Source: Streptomyces sp. CoH27 (lineage in GTDB: Bacteria; Actinomycetota; Actinomycetes; Streptomycetales; Streptomycetaceae). From it: a stretch of 64,000 nucleotides of DNA. The notes under the pieces are model-generated. The model was not told the origin of the DNA. It worked only from the letters and a program-made list of their open reading frames with translations, and searched no databases. Shown piece by piece: positions 1 to 8,028 of this stretch (the stretch's first letter is position 1; each line of letters opens with the position of its first letter). A program made the position numbers and the translations under genes. The DNA lies in the NCBI RefSeq assembly GCF_020181035.1, contig NZ_JAIQYY010000002.1, positions 138,836 to 202,835 of the forward strand, written 5' to 3'.

Positions 1-985
1 GGAACAGCTCCAGGGAGTCCCGATGCCGGCTGCCGGTCAGCCCGCTCGCGTCGGCCTGGACGTGCTGCACGGTGTGCCCGAACCGTTCGTGATAGCGGTG
101 CACCTTGTCGATGACCTGCTGCGGACTGCCGATCAGGGCCGAGCTGCGCTCGACGAAGTCCTCCAGCGTCTCGAAGACCACCGGCAGGCCCGTCCGCTTC
201 TGGAACGCCAGATTGCTCTCGAAGACGGGCCGGTAGACCTCCAGCGCCTGCTGGGACGTGGGGGCCACGTACAGGCCCGCCGAGCCCGCACCGACGGCGA
301 TGTCCGCCGGGTCGTGGCCGTGGTGCTCCCAGCGCTCCCGGTAGTGCCGGATCAGCTCGGCGTAGGGCTCGACGGGGTGGGTGACGTTCGCCGAGAACAG
401 CGGGTCGCCGTAGCGGGCGGCCAGGTCCACCGACTCCTTGCTGGTGGCGCTGCCGTGCCAGACCCGGACCGGCTGCTGGTACGGCCGCGGCCACGCCTCG
501 GCATCCTTCAGCGGCGGGCGGAAGCGGGTGTCGGCGGTGACCTTGTCCTGCCGCCACAGCCGCCGGAACACCTCGTAGCTCTCGGCGTTGCGGTCCCACT
601 GGTCCTCGGGTGTGACCTGGAACAGTTCCCGCTGGGCCGCGCCGTTGCCCTTGCCGATGATCAGGTCCAGGCGGCCGTCGGCGAGGTGGTCCAGTGTCGC
701 GTAGTCCTCGTAGGCCCGGACCGGGTCCAGCAGGCTGAGTGTCGTCACGGCGGTGAAGAGCCGGATGCGCCGGGTCAGTGCGGCGATGTGGCTCAGGACC
801 ACCGTCGGCGCGGAGGAGAGGAACGGCCGCTCGTGCCGCTCCCCCACACCGAACCCGTCGAAGCCGAGCTCCTCGGCCAGCACTGCGTTGTCCAGGACCT
901 CGCGGAAGCGGTCGTGCGTGGGCTTCTGGACACCGGTGACCGGGTCGGGCCGGTGCACGATGAGGGTGATCGCGAGGAACTTCAC
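1..985 (-). CDS. LLM-class flavin-dependent monooxygenase, 3' end outside window
   Basis: Luciferase-like monooxygenase (FMNH2-dependent TIM barrel), 328 codons visible with the C-terminus cut off by the window edge. The N-terminus (VKFLAITLIVHRPDP) is followed by the family pattern AEELGFDGFGVGERH, then YATLDHLADGRLDLIIGKG, which lies in the flavin-binding half. The GTG start overlaps the TGA of the upstream gene (GTGA), so the two are translationally coupled. It is the third monooxygenase of a leader-controlled operon, which suggests oxidative release of sulfite from an organosulfur compound (inference). The exact substrate cannot be read. The long open frame on the opposite strand is a GC-rich shadow. 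Confidence 0.85.
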   Translation of the reverse strand, partial: MKFLAITLIVHRPDPVTGVQKPTHDRFREVLDNAVLAEELGFDGFGVGERHERPFLSSAPTVVLSHIAALTRRIRLFTAVTTLSLLDPVRAYEDYATLDHLADGRLDLIIGKGNGAAQRELFQVTPEDQWDRNAESYEVFRRLWRQDKVTADTRFRPPLKDAEAWPRPYQQPVRVWHGSATSKESVDLAARYGDPLFSANVTHPVEPYAELIRHYRERWEHHGHDPADIAVGAGSAGLYVAPTSQQALEVYRPVFESNLAFQKRTGLPVVFETLEDFVERSSALIGSPQQVIDKVHRYHERFGHTVQHVQADASGLTGSRHRDSLELF

Positions 986-2364
986 GATGCGGCCCGCTCG
1001 GACGAGCCGGCCGAGCGGGCGTCCGGGTGGGCGAGGCCCAGGTGGTCGCGGAGGGTGGTGCCTTCGTAGTCGGTGCGGAAGACGCCCTGTTCCTGGAGCA
1101 GCGGGACGACCTGGTCGGCGAAGGTGTCGAGGCCGCCGGGGGTGATGTGCGGGACGAGGATGAAGCCGTCGGAGGCGTCCGCCTGCACGAAGTCGTTGAT
1201 CGTCCGCGCGACGGTGGCCGCGGAGCCGACGAAGGTCTGCCGGCTGCCGGTGTTGATGACCAGGTCGCGGATGGACCACTTGTTGGCCTCGGCGAGCTGC
1301 CGCCACTCACGGGCGATGGCGACCGGGTCCCGGTACATCCGCACCTGGGCGCGGCCCTTGGAGATGTGCTCCTCGGCGACCAGCGGGTCGATGTCGGGCA
1401 GCGGCCCCTCCGGGTCGTAGGCCGACAGGTCGCGGTTCCAGACGAACTCCAGGTGCTTGATGGCGGTCGCGCCGCTGACCTGCTGCCGGCGCACCTCGCG
1501 GGCGAGTTCGGCGGCCTCCTGGTCGGTGTCGCCGAGCACGAACGTCGCGGCGGGCAGGATGAGCAGCTGGTCGGGGCGGCGGCCGTACCGGGCGAGGCGG
1601 GACTTGACGTCGGTGTAGAAGGCCTGGCCCTCCTTCAGGGTGGAGTAGCGGCTGAAGATGGCGTCCGCGCCGGACGCGGCGAACTCGCGGCCCTCGTCGG
1701 AGTCGCCGGCCTGGAAGATCACCGGGCGGCCCTGCGGGGAGCGGGGCACGTTGAAACGGCCGTGGATGTCGAAGTGCTGCCCCTGGTGCGTGAAGGCCCC
1801 GGCCTTGGCGTCGCGGAGGAAGGTGCCGGTGGCCTGGTCGGCGAGGATCTCGTCGCCGTGCCAGGAGTCGAACAGCTCGTGCGCGGTGGCGAGGAACTCC
1901 TTGGCCCGGGAGTAGCGCTCGTCCTGGGGCAGGAAGCCGCCGCGGCGGAAGTTCTCTCCGGTGAAGGCGTCCCAGGAGGTGACCACGTTCCAGGCGGCAC
2001 GGCCGCCGGAGAGATGGTCGAGGCTCGCGAACTGGCGGGCCACCTCGTAGGGCTCGTTGAACGTGGAGTTGATGGTGCCGGTCAGCCCGAGCCGGTCGGT
2101 GACGGCGGCGAGCGCGGCCAGCACGGTGAAGGTGTCCGGACGCCCGACGACGTCCAAGTCGTAGATCTTCCCGCCCTGTTCGCGCAGCCGTAGCCCTTCG
2201 GCGAGGAACAGGAAGTCGAACTTGGCGCGTTCGGCGGTGCGCGCGAAGTGGGCGAAGGAGCTGAACTCGATGTGGCTGCCGGCGGCCGGGTCGCTCCACA
2301 CGGTGGTGTTGTTGACGCCGGGGAAGTGGGCGGCCAGGTGGATCTGCTTCAGGGGCTTGCTCAT
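982..2364 (-). CDS. NtaA/SnaA/DszA-family FMN-dependent monooxygenase
   Basis: A 460-aa protein of the nitrilotriacetate/dibenzothiophene-sulfone monooxygenase family. Visible hallmarks are QIHLAAHFPGVNN at the start, FDFLFLAEGL, NEPYEVARQFASLDHLSGGR, AAWNVVTSWD and PVIFQAGDSDEGREFAA, all typical of NtaA-type enzymes of about 440-460 aa. These enzymes use FMNH2 and O2 to cleave C-N or C-S bonds; a partner NADH:FMN reductase is not in the window. It is the middle gene of the operon: 26 bp downstream of the next monooxygenase and overlapping the following one by 4 bp. The leader context favours a sulfur substrate (inference). Confidence 0.88.
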   Translation of the reverse strand: MSKPLKQIHLAAHFPGVNNTTVWSDPAAGSHIEFSSFAHFARTAERAKFDFLFLAEGLRLREQGGKIYDLDVVGRPDTFTVLAALAAVTDRLGLTGTINSTFNEPYEVARQFASLDHLSGGRAAWNVVTSWDAFTGENFRRGGFLPQDERYSRAKEFLATAHELFDSWHGDEILADQATGTFLRDAKAGAFTHQGQHFDIHGRFNVPRSPQGRPVIFQAGDSDEGREFAASGADAIFSRYSTLKEGQAFYTDVKSRLARYGRRPDQLLILPAATFVLGDTDQEAAELAREVRRQQVSGATAIKHLEFVWNRDLSAYDPEGPLPDIDPLVAEEHISKGRAQVRMYRDPVAIAREWRQLAEANKWSIRDLVINTGSRQTFVGSAATVARTINDFVQADASDGFILVPHITPGGLDTFADQVVPLLQEQGVFRTDYEGTTLRDHLGLAHPDARSAGSSERAAS

Positions 2365-2390
2365 GGGGTGCGGTCGTCCTCTCCGGCTGT

Positions 2391-3593
2391 TCAGGCGGCT
2401 GCGTAGCGGTTGGCGGGGCGGGCGAGGCCCAGCAGGCCGCGCAGCGTGCCGGCCTCGTAGGCGTCCCGGAAGCGGCCCCGGCGCTGGAGTTCGGGTACCA
2501 GGTCGCGGCTGATGCGGGGCAGGTCGTGGCCGGCGACGGCGGGCCGCAGCCGGAACCCGGTCAGCCCGGCCGACGCCAGCTCCTCCAGCAGATCGGCCAG
2601 TTGGGCAGCCGTACCGGTGAAGATCCGGGCGTCGCTGGTGTACGGCTCACCGGCGAGCGTGTCCAGGCGGTCGCGGCGGGCCTCCGCCTCGGCCCGGCTG
2701 TCGTCGAGGAGGACGACGAGGTCGCCGAAGACGTGCAGGGTCTGACCGGCCCGGCCCGCCGCCTCCTGCTCGGCGCGGATCTCGGTGACGATCGCGCGGG
2801 CCTGCGCCGCGTCGTGCGGGGTGACGTAGCCGACGTCGGCCTGCCGGGCCACGAGCCGGTACGGCACCGTCTGGTGGGCGAGGGCGGTGACCAGCGGCTG
2901 GCCCTGCGGCGGCCGGGGCGTGATGGACGGGCCCTTGACGTTGAAGAAGCGGCCTTCGAACCCGATGTAGTGCAGCTTGTCCCGGTCGATGAAGCGGCCG
3001 GTCGCCGCGTCCCGTATCTCGGCGTCGTCCTCCCAGCTGTCCCAGAGCCGGCGCACCACCTCGACGTAGTCGGCGGCCTCGTCGAACAGCTCGGTGACGA
3101 CCTCCTGCGCGGCCGGGCTGTCATAGGCCTCGATCCGGCCGATGGTGCGGCGGCCGAAGTGGGCGGCCTCGTTCGGCCGGCCGCTGATCTGCACGCGCAG
3201 GCCCGCACGGCCGGTGCTCACATAGTCGAGGGTGGCGATCGCCTTGGAGATGTGGAACGGCTCGGTGTGCGTGGCCACCACGGTCGGGACCAGGCCTATG
3301 TGCCGGGTGAGCGGCGCGACCCGGGAGGCGATGAGCACCGCGTCGAGCCGGCCGCGGACCTGGTCGGTGCGCTCGTCGGGGTCGAAGAGGTGCGAGGACT
3401 GCGGACCGAGGCCGTCCTCGACGGTCACGAAGTCGAGCAGACCGCGCTCGGCCTCGGCGACCAGGTCGGCCCAGTAGCCGGCGGTGAACAGCTCGCGGGG
3501 GCGGGCGACCGGCTCACGCCAGGAGGCGGGGTGCCAGCCGGTGCCGTCCAGGGCGACGGCGAGGTGCAGACGGGAAGGAGGAGTTGAGGACAC
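2391..3593 (-). CDS. LLM-class flavin-dependent monooxygenase, first gene of the operon
   Basis: A 400-aa luciferase-like monooxygenase. I place the start at the GTG at 3593 (VSSTPPSRLHLAVALDGTGW) because AAGGAAGG lies 8 nt upstream. The frame stays open further upstream but reads arginine/proline-rich non-conserved sequence that runs across the leader gene. Family features are the N-terminal beta strand LHLAVALDGTGWHP, LLDFVTVEDGLG, and ATLDYVSTGRAGLRVQISGRPNEAAHFGRR (read in pieces), which resemble NtaA-like proteins. It is preceded by a Cys-containing leader peptide and a small hairpin, so expression is probably attenuated by sulfur status. Confidence 0.85.
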   Translation of the reverse strand: MSSTPPSRLHLAVALDGTGWHPASWREPVARPRELFTAGYWADLVAEAERGLLDFVTVEDGLGPQSSHLFDPDERTDQVRGRLDAVLIASRVAPLTRHIGLVPTVVATHTEPFHISKAIATLDYVSTGRAGLRVQISGRPNEAAHFGRRTIGRIEAYDSPAAQEVVTELFDEAADYVEVVRRLWDSWEDDAEIRDAATGRFIDRDKLHYIGFEGRFFNVKGPSITPRPPQGQPLVTALAHQTVPYRLVARQADVGYVTPHDAAQARAIVTEIRAEQEAAGRAGQTLHVFGDLVVLLDDSRAEAEARRDRLDTLAGEPYTSDARIFTGTAAQLADLLEELASAGLTGFRLRPAVAGHDLPRISRDLVPELQRRGRFRDAYEAGTLRGLLGLARPANRYAAA

Positions 3594-3677
3594 GACGGGT
3601 GCCTTCCTTGGGATCCGTACGACGGTGGGCACGGGGGACACCGGCTCACGGGGACGGGCGTCCGGCCGGCGAAGACG

Positions 3678-3691
3678 CGGCCTTGCGGCCG
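3678..3691 (-). promoter_or_regulatory. hairpin after leader peptide 1
   Basis: Stem CGGCC/GGCCG with a 4-nt loop, beginning 9 nt after the leader stop codon and about 85 nt before the monooxygenase start. It could be part of an attenuator or anti-attenuator. The stem is short, and such stems are common at this GC content. Confidence 0.3.
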
Positions 3692-3700
3692 GGAAGAAGG

Positions 3701-3811
3701 TCAGTGGCGACAGAGCGCGGCGGACACGCGCTGGAGGTCTATGTGCGGCCGGGAGTGCAGACGGACGGAGCGGTAGGGGTGCGGCGGGCACGGCGGGAGC
3801 ACGCGGGTCAT
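3701..3811 (-). CDS. Cys-containing leader peptide 1 (36 aa), upstream of monooxygenase operon
   Basis: A 36-codon gene starting ATG at 3811 with GGAGG 8 nt upstream. Its C-terminal core SRPHIDLQRVSAALCRH matches the actinobacterial 'putative leader peptide' family (consensus near RRHIDLxRVxSALC) that typically precedes sulfur-assimilation genes. It has Cys8 and Cys34. Family knowledge: Cys-containing upstream ORFs mediate cysteine-responsive attenuation in mycobacteria. Inference: ribosome behaviour at the Cys codon reports cysteinyl-tRNA supply and controls the three flavin monooxygenases that start 107 nt downstream. Two relatives sit in this window (7655 and 8992). Confidence 0.8.
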   Translation of the reverse strand: MTRVLPPCPPHPYRSVRLHSRPHIDLQRVSAALCRH

Positions 3812-3885
3812 GTCCGTCGCCTCCGTCCGTTCGGTCCGTCGGCCGAGGCGGGTCGTCTCGCCCGCCCGGCACGTCTCGTCAACCC

Positions 3886-4593
3886 TCACAACGCGCCGCC
3901 TGCTTCGGTTGTTCCCGCGCTGCGCACCCGCACGATCCGCGACCGGCGGCGCAGGGTGAACCCGATCGACTCGTAGAGCCGGATCGCCGGGGCGTTGTCC
4001 GCGGCGGCGTGCAGGAACGGCGTGTCCCCGCGCTCCCGGATCCCCCACGCGACCGCCCGCACCAGCCGGGTGGCCAGCCCCTGCCCGCGGTACCCGGGGT
4101 CGGTGCACACGGCGCTGATCTCGGTCCAGCCGGGCAGCCGCAGCCGCTCCCCCGCCATCGCGACCAGCCGCCCCTCGTGCCGGATGCCGAGGTAGGTGCC
4201 CATCTCGACGGTGCGCTTGAGGAACGGACCGGGCCGGGTGCGGGCGACGAGGTCGAGGATCTCGGGGACGTCGGCGGGCCCGAGCCGCACCGCCTCCGGC
4301 GCGGGTTCGGCGCGCAGCGCGGTGTCGACCAACTGCACTCCCTCGCCCTCGGCTTCGACCCGCCAGCCGTCGGGTACCCGGTCGACGGGCTTGATCCCTA
4401 CGGTGGCTGCCGGGCCGACGAGCGCGCGCAGGTCGTTCCAGGCGGCCGGGTCCGCCGGGTCGGCGAGCGCGGCGAAGGCGTAGATGCCGTCCTGGTAGCG
4501 GGCGGCGCGGCCGACACGCTCGGCGAGGTGGGCGTGCGGGCCGTCGAGGGCGGCCCAGACGGCGTTGTCGAGGAGCGGGGTGTACGGGGGCAC
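3886..4593 (-). CDS. GNAT-family N-acetyltransferase (FR47-like)
   Basis: A 235-aa protein from GTG 4593 (VPPYTPLLDNAVWAAL). The C-terminal half is a GNAT fold: LVAMAGERLRLPGWTEISAVCTDPGYRGQGLATRLV carries the acetyl-CoA pyrophosphate loop (R/Q-x-x-G-x-G/A, here YRGQGLA), followed by NAPAIRLYESIGFTLRRRSRI near the end. The N-terminal half is less conserved, as in the FR47/GCN5-related family. It lies 50 bp downstream of the ABC substrate-binding gene and is probably the last gene of that operon. Acetylation of an imported sulfur compound is possible but not shown. Confidence 0.82.
   Translation of the reverse strand: MPPYTPLLDNAVWAALDGPHAHLAERVGRAARYQDGIYAFAALADPADPAAWNDLRALVGPAATVGIKPVDRVPDGWRVEAEGEGVQLVDTALRAEPAPEAVRLGPADVPEILDLVARTRPGPFLKRTVEMGTYLGIRHEGRLVAMAGERLRLPGWTEISAVCTDPGYRGQGLATRLVRAVAWGIRERGDTPFLHAAADNAPAIRLYESIGFTLRRRSRIVRVRSAGTTEAGGAL
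3888..3915 (-). promoter_or_regulatory. candidate ECF-sigma promoter upstream of leader 1
   Basis: On the minus strand GGAAC (3915-3911), a 17-nt spacer and CGTTGT (3893-3888), followed by GAGGGTTGACG. The layout GGAAC-N17-CGTT is typical of ECF sigma factors. The same arrangement with matching flanks occurs at 29994-30022 before an unrelated small gene. It overlaps the stop of the acetyltransferase gene and would give a leader of about 70 nt before the leader-peptide ATG. Confidence 0.42.
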
Positions 4594-4643
4594 GAGGGCG
4601 GAGTCCTCTCTCGCAATCGACTCGGCCGGGTCATGACGGCTGG

Positions 4644-5663
4644 TCAGGAATTGCTGAGCGGCAGCCCCGGCGGGTTGATCTCGGACGTGGCGACGGCCTC
4701 GTTGGAGAGGTTGTAGGCGGCGAGCCACTTGGCGTACTGCCCGTTCTGGATCAGGTGGTTGATGGCGTCGGCGAGCGGCTTGGCGAGGCCGCTGTCCTTC
4801 TTGGCGGTGGCCGCGATCAGGCCCTGGAGGGAGGCGCCGGCGCCGGAGAAGGTGCCCGCGTTGCGGGTCGCCTGGGGGGTGTGCGCGGTCTTCTGGACCC
4901 GGTAGGCGACGCCGGGGTTGGGGCCGAAGTAGGCGTCGATCTTGCCGCTGTTCAGCGCCAGGCTGTAGGCGTTCTGGTCCGGGTAGTACTTGACGGTGAG
5001 CTTCTTGCCCTCCTTGGCCAGCTTGGCCTGCCACTCCAGCAGGATCTTCTCCTGGTTGGTGCCGGAGCCCACGCCCACCGTCTTGCCGGCGAGGTTCTCG
5101 TAGTTGCCGGCGAAGTTCCAGGTGCTCTTCGCTTGCGTCTCGAAGGCGAGGTTGTCCTTGCGGTAGGTGGCGAACTCGTACTTCTTCTTGCGCTCCTCGG
5201 TGTCGGTGACGTTGGAGAAGGCCACGTCGACCTTGCCGCTGTCGACGCCGACGAAGAGGTTCTCCCAGGTGAAGGTCCTGACCTCGGGCTTCAGACCGAG
5301 CACGGCGGCGACGAGGCGGCCGAGGTCGGGCTCGGAGCCGGTGAGGGTCTTCTGGTCGCTGCCCACGTAGTCGAGCGGCGCGGACCCGGCGGGCAGGGCG
5401 CCGACGCCGATGACGAGCTTGCCGCTCTTGCGGACGGAGGCGGGCAGTTCGGCGCTGATCGACTTCACCTCGGAGACCTTCAGCACGGTCTCCTGCGCGG
5501 CGCCGTTGGACACCCGGCCCACGGTGACCGTGCCCGCCGCGTCGGTCGTGGTGGCGGCCTCGCTGTCGCCCCCGCAGGCGGCGAGCCCGGTGGCGAGGGT
5601 GGCGACGGCGGTCGCCGCGGTGATGCCTCTGATCAGGGCGCGTCGGGAAAGGTGGCTGGGCAT
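4644..5663 (-). CDS. ABC transporter substrate-binding lipoprotein, polar amino-acid type
   Basis: A 339-aa lipoprotein: SRRALIRG twin-arginine-like n-region, hydrophobic stretch to residue 28, and lipobox LAAC with Cys30 as the lipidation site. The mature part has the SBP_bac_3 pattern: GKLVIGVGALPAGSAPLDYV, GSEPDLGRLVAAVLGLKPEVR, VDVAFSNVTDTEERKKKYEFATYR and TVGVGSGTNQEK. It captures a small polar compound for the permease/ATPase encoded just upstream. Leader 2 at the head of the operon makes cystine or another organosulfur compound a reasonable guess. Confidence 0.88.
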   Translation of the reverse strand: MPSHLSRRALIRGITAATAVATLATGLAACGGDSEAATTTDAAGTVTVGRVSNGAAQETVLKVSEVKSISAELPASVRKSGKLVIGVGALPAGSAPLDYVGSDQKTLTGSEPDLGRLVAAVLGLKPEVRTFTWENLFVGVDSGKVDVAFSNVTDTEERKKKYEFATYRKDNLAFETQAKSTWNFAGNYENLAGKTVGVGSGTNQEKILLEWQAKLAKEGKKLTVKYYPDQNAYSLALNSGKIDAYFGPNPGVAYRVQKTAHTPQATRNAGTFSGAGASLQGLIAATAKKDSGLAKPLADAINHLIQNGQYAKWLAAYNLSNEAVATSEINPPGLPLSNS

Positions 5664-5707
5664 GGCTGTCCTTGTCGTTCGGTGGTGCGGTGGGTCGGGC
5701 GGTGGGG

Positions 5708-6505
5708 TCAGAGGACCTTGGCGAGGAAGTCGCGGGTGCGCGCGTGCCGGGGCTTGTCCAGCACCTCGCTCGGCGGGCCCTGTTCGACGATGCGGCCGCC
5801 GTCGAGGAAGACGATCCGGTCGGCGACCTCGCGGGCGAAGCCGATCTCGTGGGTGACGATGACGAGGGTGGTGCCGCTGCCGGCGAGATCCTTGATGACG
5901 GCGAGCACCTCGCCGACGAGTTCGGGGTCGAGGGCCGAGGTCGGCTCGTCGAAGAGGATGACGCCGGGCCGCAGCGCGAGGGCGCGGGCGATGGCGACGC
6001 GTTGCTGCTGGCCGCCGGACAGCTGCCGCGGGTAGGCGCCGGCCTTGTCGCCGAGGCCCACCCGGCCGAGCAGTTCACGGGCCAGCTCCCGGGCCTCCGG
6101 CTTGGTCAGCCGCCCGGTGGCGACCGGCGCGGCCGCGACGTTGTCGAGGACGGTCAGATGCGGGAAGAGGTTGAAGTTCTGGAAGACGAAGCCGATCCGG
6201 CCGCGCTGGGCGAGGATGGCGCGCTCGCTCAGCTCCTTCAGCCGGCCCCCGCTGCCGCGCCGGACACCGATCGGCTCGCCGCCGACGCTGACGTACCCGA
6301 TCTCGGGTTTCTCCAGATGGTTGACGACCCGCAGGAGCGTCGACTTGCCGGAGCCGGACGGCCCGATGATCACCGTGACCTCGCCGGGGCGGATGGTCAG
6401 GTCGATGCCGTCGAGGACGCGGTGGGCGCCGTACCACTTGTGGACGTCGTGCAGTTCCAGGGAGACGGGGGCGGTCTTCGGGAGGGTCGGTGCGGTGGTG
6501 GTCAT
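5708..6505 (-). CDS. ABC transporter ATP-binding protein, polar amino-acid type
   Basis: A 265-aa single-domain ATPase starting ATG 6505 inside an ATGA overlap with the permease stop. Walker A GPSGSGKST, Q-loop FQNFNLFPHLTVLDN, signature LSGGQQQR, Walker B VILFDEPTSALDP and switch histidine VTHEIG are all present. The FPHLTV Q-loop and short length match GlnQ/HisP-type amino-acid importers. The open frame continues upstream through the permease gene, but that part is a shadow. It should energise the permease 6502-7482. Confidence 0.93.
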   Translation of the reverse strand: MTTTAPTLPKTAPVSLELHDVHKWYGAHRVLDGIDLTIRPGEVTVIIGPSGSGKSTLLRVVNHLEKPEIGYVSVGGEPIGVRRGSGGRLKELSERAILAQRGRIGFVFQNFNLFPHLTVLDNVAAAPVATGRLTKPEARELARELLGRVGLGDKAGAYPRQLSGGQQQRVAIARALALRPGVILFDEPTSALDPELVGEVLAVIKDLAGSGTTLVIVTHEIGFAREVADRIVFLDGGRIVEQGPPSEVLDKPRHARTRDFLAKVL

Positions 6506-7482
6506 ACGGCGGCCTCCCTGCGCAGCCGGGCCCGGAACTCGGTGAGGGCCGTCCGGGCCTGCTGCAGCGGTGTCGGTGGGAGGGTGCGGGTGGCGCCCCG
6601 GGCGAAGTACCGCTCGACGTAGAACTGGACGACGGACACGGCGCTGGTCAGGATCAGGTACCAGACGGTGGCGACGAGCAGGAGCGGCACGACGTCGCCG
6701 GGGTAGGTGCTGCCCATCGTCTGCACCGAGCCGAACAGGTCGAGCAGGGACACGTAGAACACCAGGGACGTGCTCTTGACGAGGCCGATCAGCTGGTTGA
6801 CGTAGTTCGGGACGATGGACCGCAGGGCCTGCGGGAGGACGATCCTGCGGAACTGGTAGCCCTTGGGCAGGCCGAGCGCGGCCGCCGCCTCGTGCTGTCC
6901 CTGGTCGACGGAGAGGAGGCCGCCGCGGACCACCTCGGCCGCGTAGGCCGCCTCGTTGAGGCTGAGGCCGATGACGGCGATCGCGAGGTCGGTGGCGAGC
7001 CTGGACTCGTCGAAGGTGACGAACGCCGGGCCGAACGGCACGCCGAGGCTCAGCGTCTTGTACAGGGCCGAGAAGTTGTACAGGAAGATCAGGACCACGA
7101 TCAGCGGCACGGAGCGGAACAGCCAGGTGTACGTCCAGCTGACCGCGCGCAGCACCGGACTCCCGGAGAGCCGGCCCAGGGCCAGCACGATCCCGCCGAC
7201 GAGGCCCAGCACGGCGCTCAGCGCGGCGACTTCGAGGGTCACGCCGAGCCCGTCGAGGATGGTGGGCCGCAGGAACCAGTAGCGGAAGCGGTCCCACTGG
7301 TAGAAGGGGTTCGTGGCCAGTCCGTGCGCGATCTGGGCGACGAGGACCAGGACGACGGCGGTGGCGATCCACCGGCCGGGTCGGCGCAGCGGCTGAACGC
7401 GCTGGGCTCTGAGGTGTGGTGACGGTGCGTCGGCTGCTGGCGCCTCGGCCAGGGAGACGGCGGCGCCTGGGGGTTCACTCAT
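6502..7482 (-). CDS. ABC transporter permease, polar amino-acid type
   Basis: A 326-aa integral membrane protein with about five transmembrane segments after a long cytoplasmic N-terminus (residues 1-37). The His/Glu/Gln/Arg-type EAA motif reads EAAAALGLPKGYQFRRIVLPQA, and ALRSIVPNYVNQLIGLVKSTSL follows it. Only one permease gene is present, so the channel is probably a homodimer. It is the first structural gene after leader 2, with a 172-nt gap that holds a hairpin. The ATPase start overlaps its stop. Confidence 0.9.
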   Translation of the reverse strand: MSEPPGAAVSLAEAPAADAPSPHLRAQRVQPLRRPGRWIATAVVLVLVAQIAHGLATNPFYQWDRFRYWFLRPTILDGLGVTLEVAALSAVLGLVGGIVLALGRLSGSPVLRAVSWTYTWLFRSVPLIVVLIFLYNFSALYKTLSLGVPFGPAFVTFDESRLATDLAIAVIGLSLNEAAYAAEVVRGGLLSVDQGQHEAAAALGLPKGYQFRRIVLPQALRSIVPNYVNQLIGLVKSTSLVFYVSLLDLFGSVQTMGSTYPGDVVPLLLVATVWYLILTSAVSVVQFYVERYFARGATRTLPPTPLQQARTALTEFRARLRREAAV

Positions 7483-7605
7483 GGCGGGGCTCCGGCTTGG
7501 GTCGGCACCCCGGTCGGCGGCGGACGAGCCGCGCCGGCCGCGACGGCACTACGGCGCGAGGCGGCCCGCGGCGGCGCACGGGGACCGGGGGCTGGACGGA
7601 TGACG

Positions 7606-7626
7606 GCACACCACGGGGAGGTGTGC
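7606..7626 (-). promoter_or_regulatory. hairpin after leader peptide 2
   Basis: Perfect 7-bp stem GCACACC/GGTGTGC with a 7-nt loop; with one bulged base it extends by three more pairs (GAC/GTC). It starts about 28 nt after the leader stop and lies in the 172-nt gap before the permease gene, where an attenuator would be expected. A pyrimidine-rich run lies between the stop and the stem. Confidence 0.4.
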
Positions 7627-7654
7627 GTCGGGAACGCGGGGCTGGGGGAGGAGG

Positions 7655-7804
7655 TCAGCCGTGACAGCGGGCGGTGCCCGGTGCGGTACACAGTGCGCTG
7701 TTGACCCGGAGCAGATCGACGGCGCGGTCGGCGACGAGGAGCCCGGCGGACGACGGGACGCGGCCCTGGGGGCGGCTCAGGGCCGTCCGGGGGCTTGCGT
7801 CCAT
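7655..7804 (-). CDS. Cys-containing leader peptide 2 (49 aa), upstream of ABC importer operon
   Basis: A 49-codon ORF from ATG 7804 with AGGTG about 6 nt upstream. Its core ADRAVDLLRVNSALC aligns with SRPHIDLQRVSAALC of leader 1 and SRRHIDLLRVCSAI of leader 3 (shared DLxRVxSA plus Cys). A second Cys lies three residues from the C-terminus (RCHG). It is longer than usual for the family and its HID is replaced by AVD, so it is a diverged member. It probably controls the downstream importer in response to cysteine (inference). Confidence 0.68.
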   Translation of the reverse strand: MDASPRTALSRPQGRVPSSAGLLVADRAVDLLRVNSALCTAPGTARCHG

Positions 7805-7963
7805 GGTGTCACCTGTCACTGTTCCGGCCCCGCGGGGCCCTCGCGCTTACCGAAATGCGTCGTTCCGGTCCGGTCGTCACCTGGGGCACCCCACCGCGCT
7901 GCGAGGGTTGCCGGTCAGCGAGCCAGGGCTTGGCGCTGACGCTCATGACCGTTCTGAGCCGTA

Positions 7964-7992
7964 AGTGAAACGGTCGTCCGTTCGGATGTCAA
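7964..7992 (-). promoter_or_regulatory. possible sigma-70-type promoter for leader 2/ABC operon
   Basis: On the minus strand TTGACA (7992-7987), 17-nt spacer, TTCACT (7969-7964). The -35 is perfect and the -10 weak. It would give a 5' region of about 150 nt before leader 2. The rest of the 224-nt gap up to the GST-like gene shows only a GGCCCCGCGGGGCC palindrome near 7827. Confidence 0.33.
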
Positions 7993-8028
7993 CGGCCGTC
8001 CGCCTGGTGGACGTTCACGGGCCCGGGT

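Noticed and set aside
23..1069. 348-codon plus-strand open frame at the window start
   Set aside because: The minus strand encodes a recognisable flavin monooxygenase over the same span.
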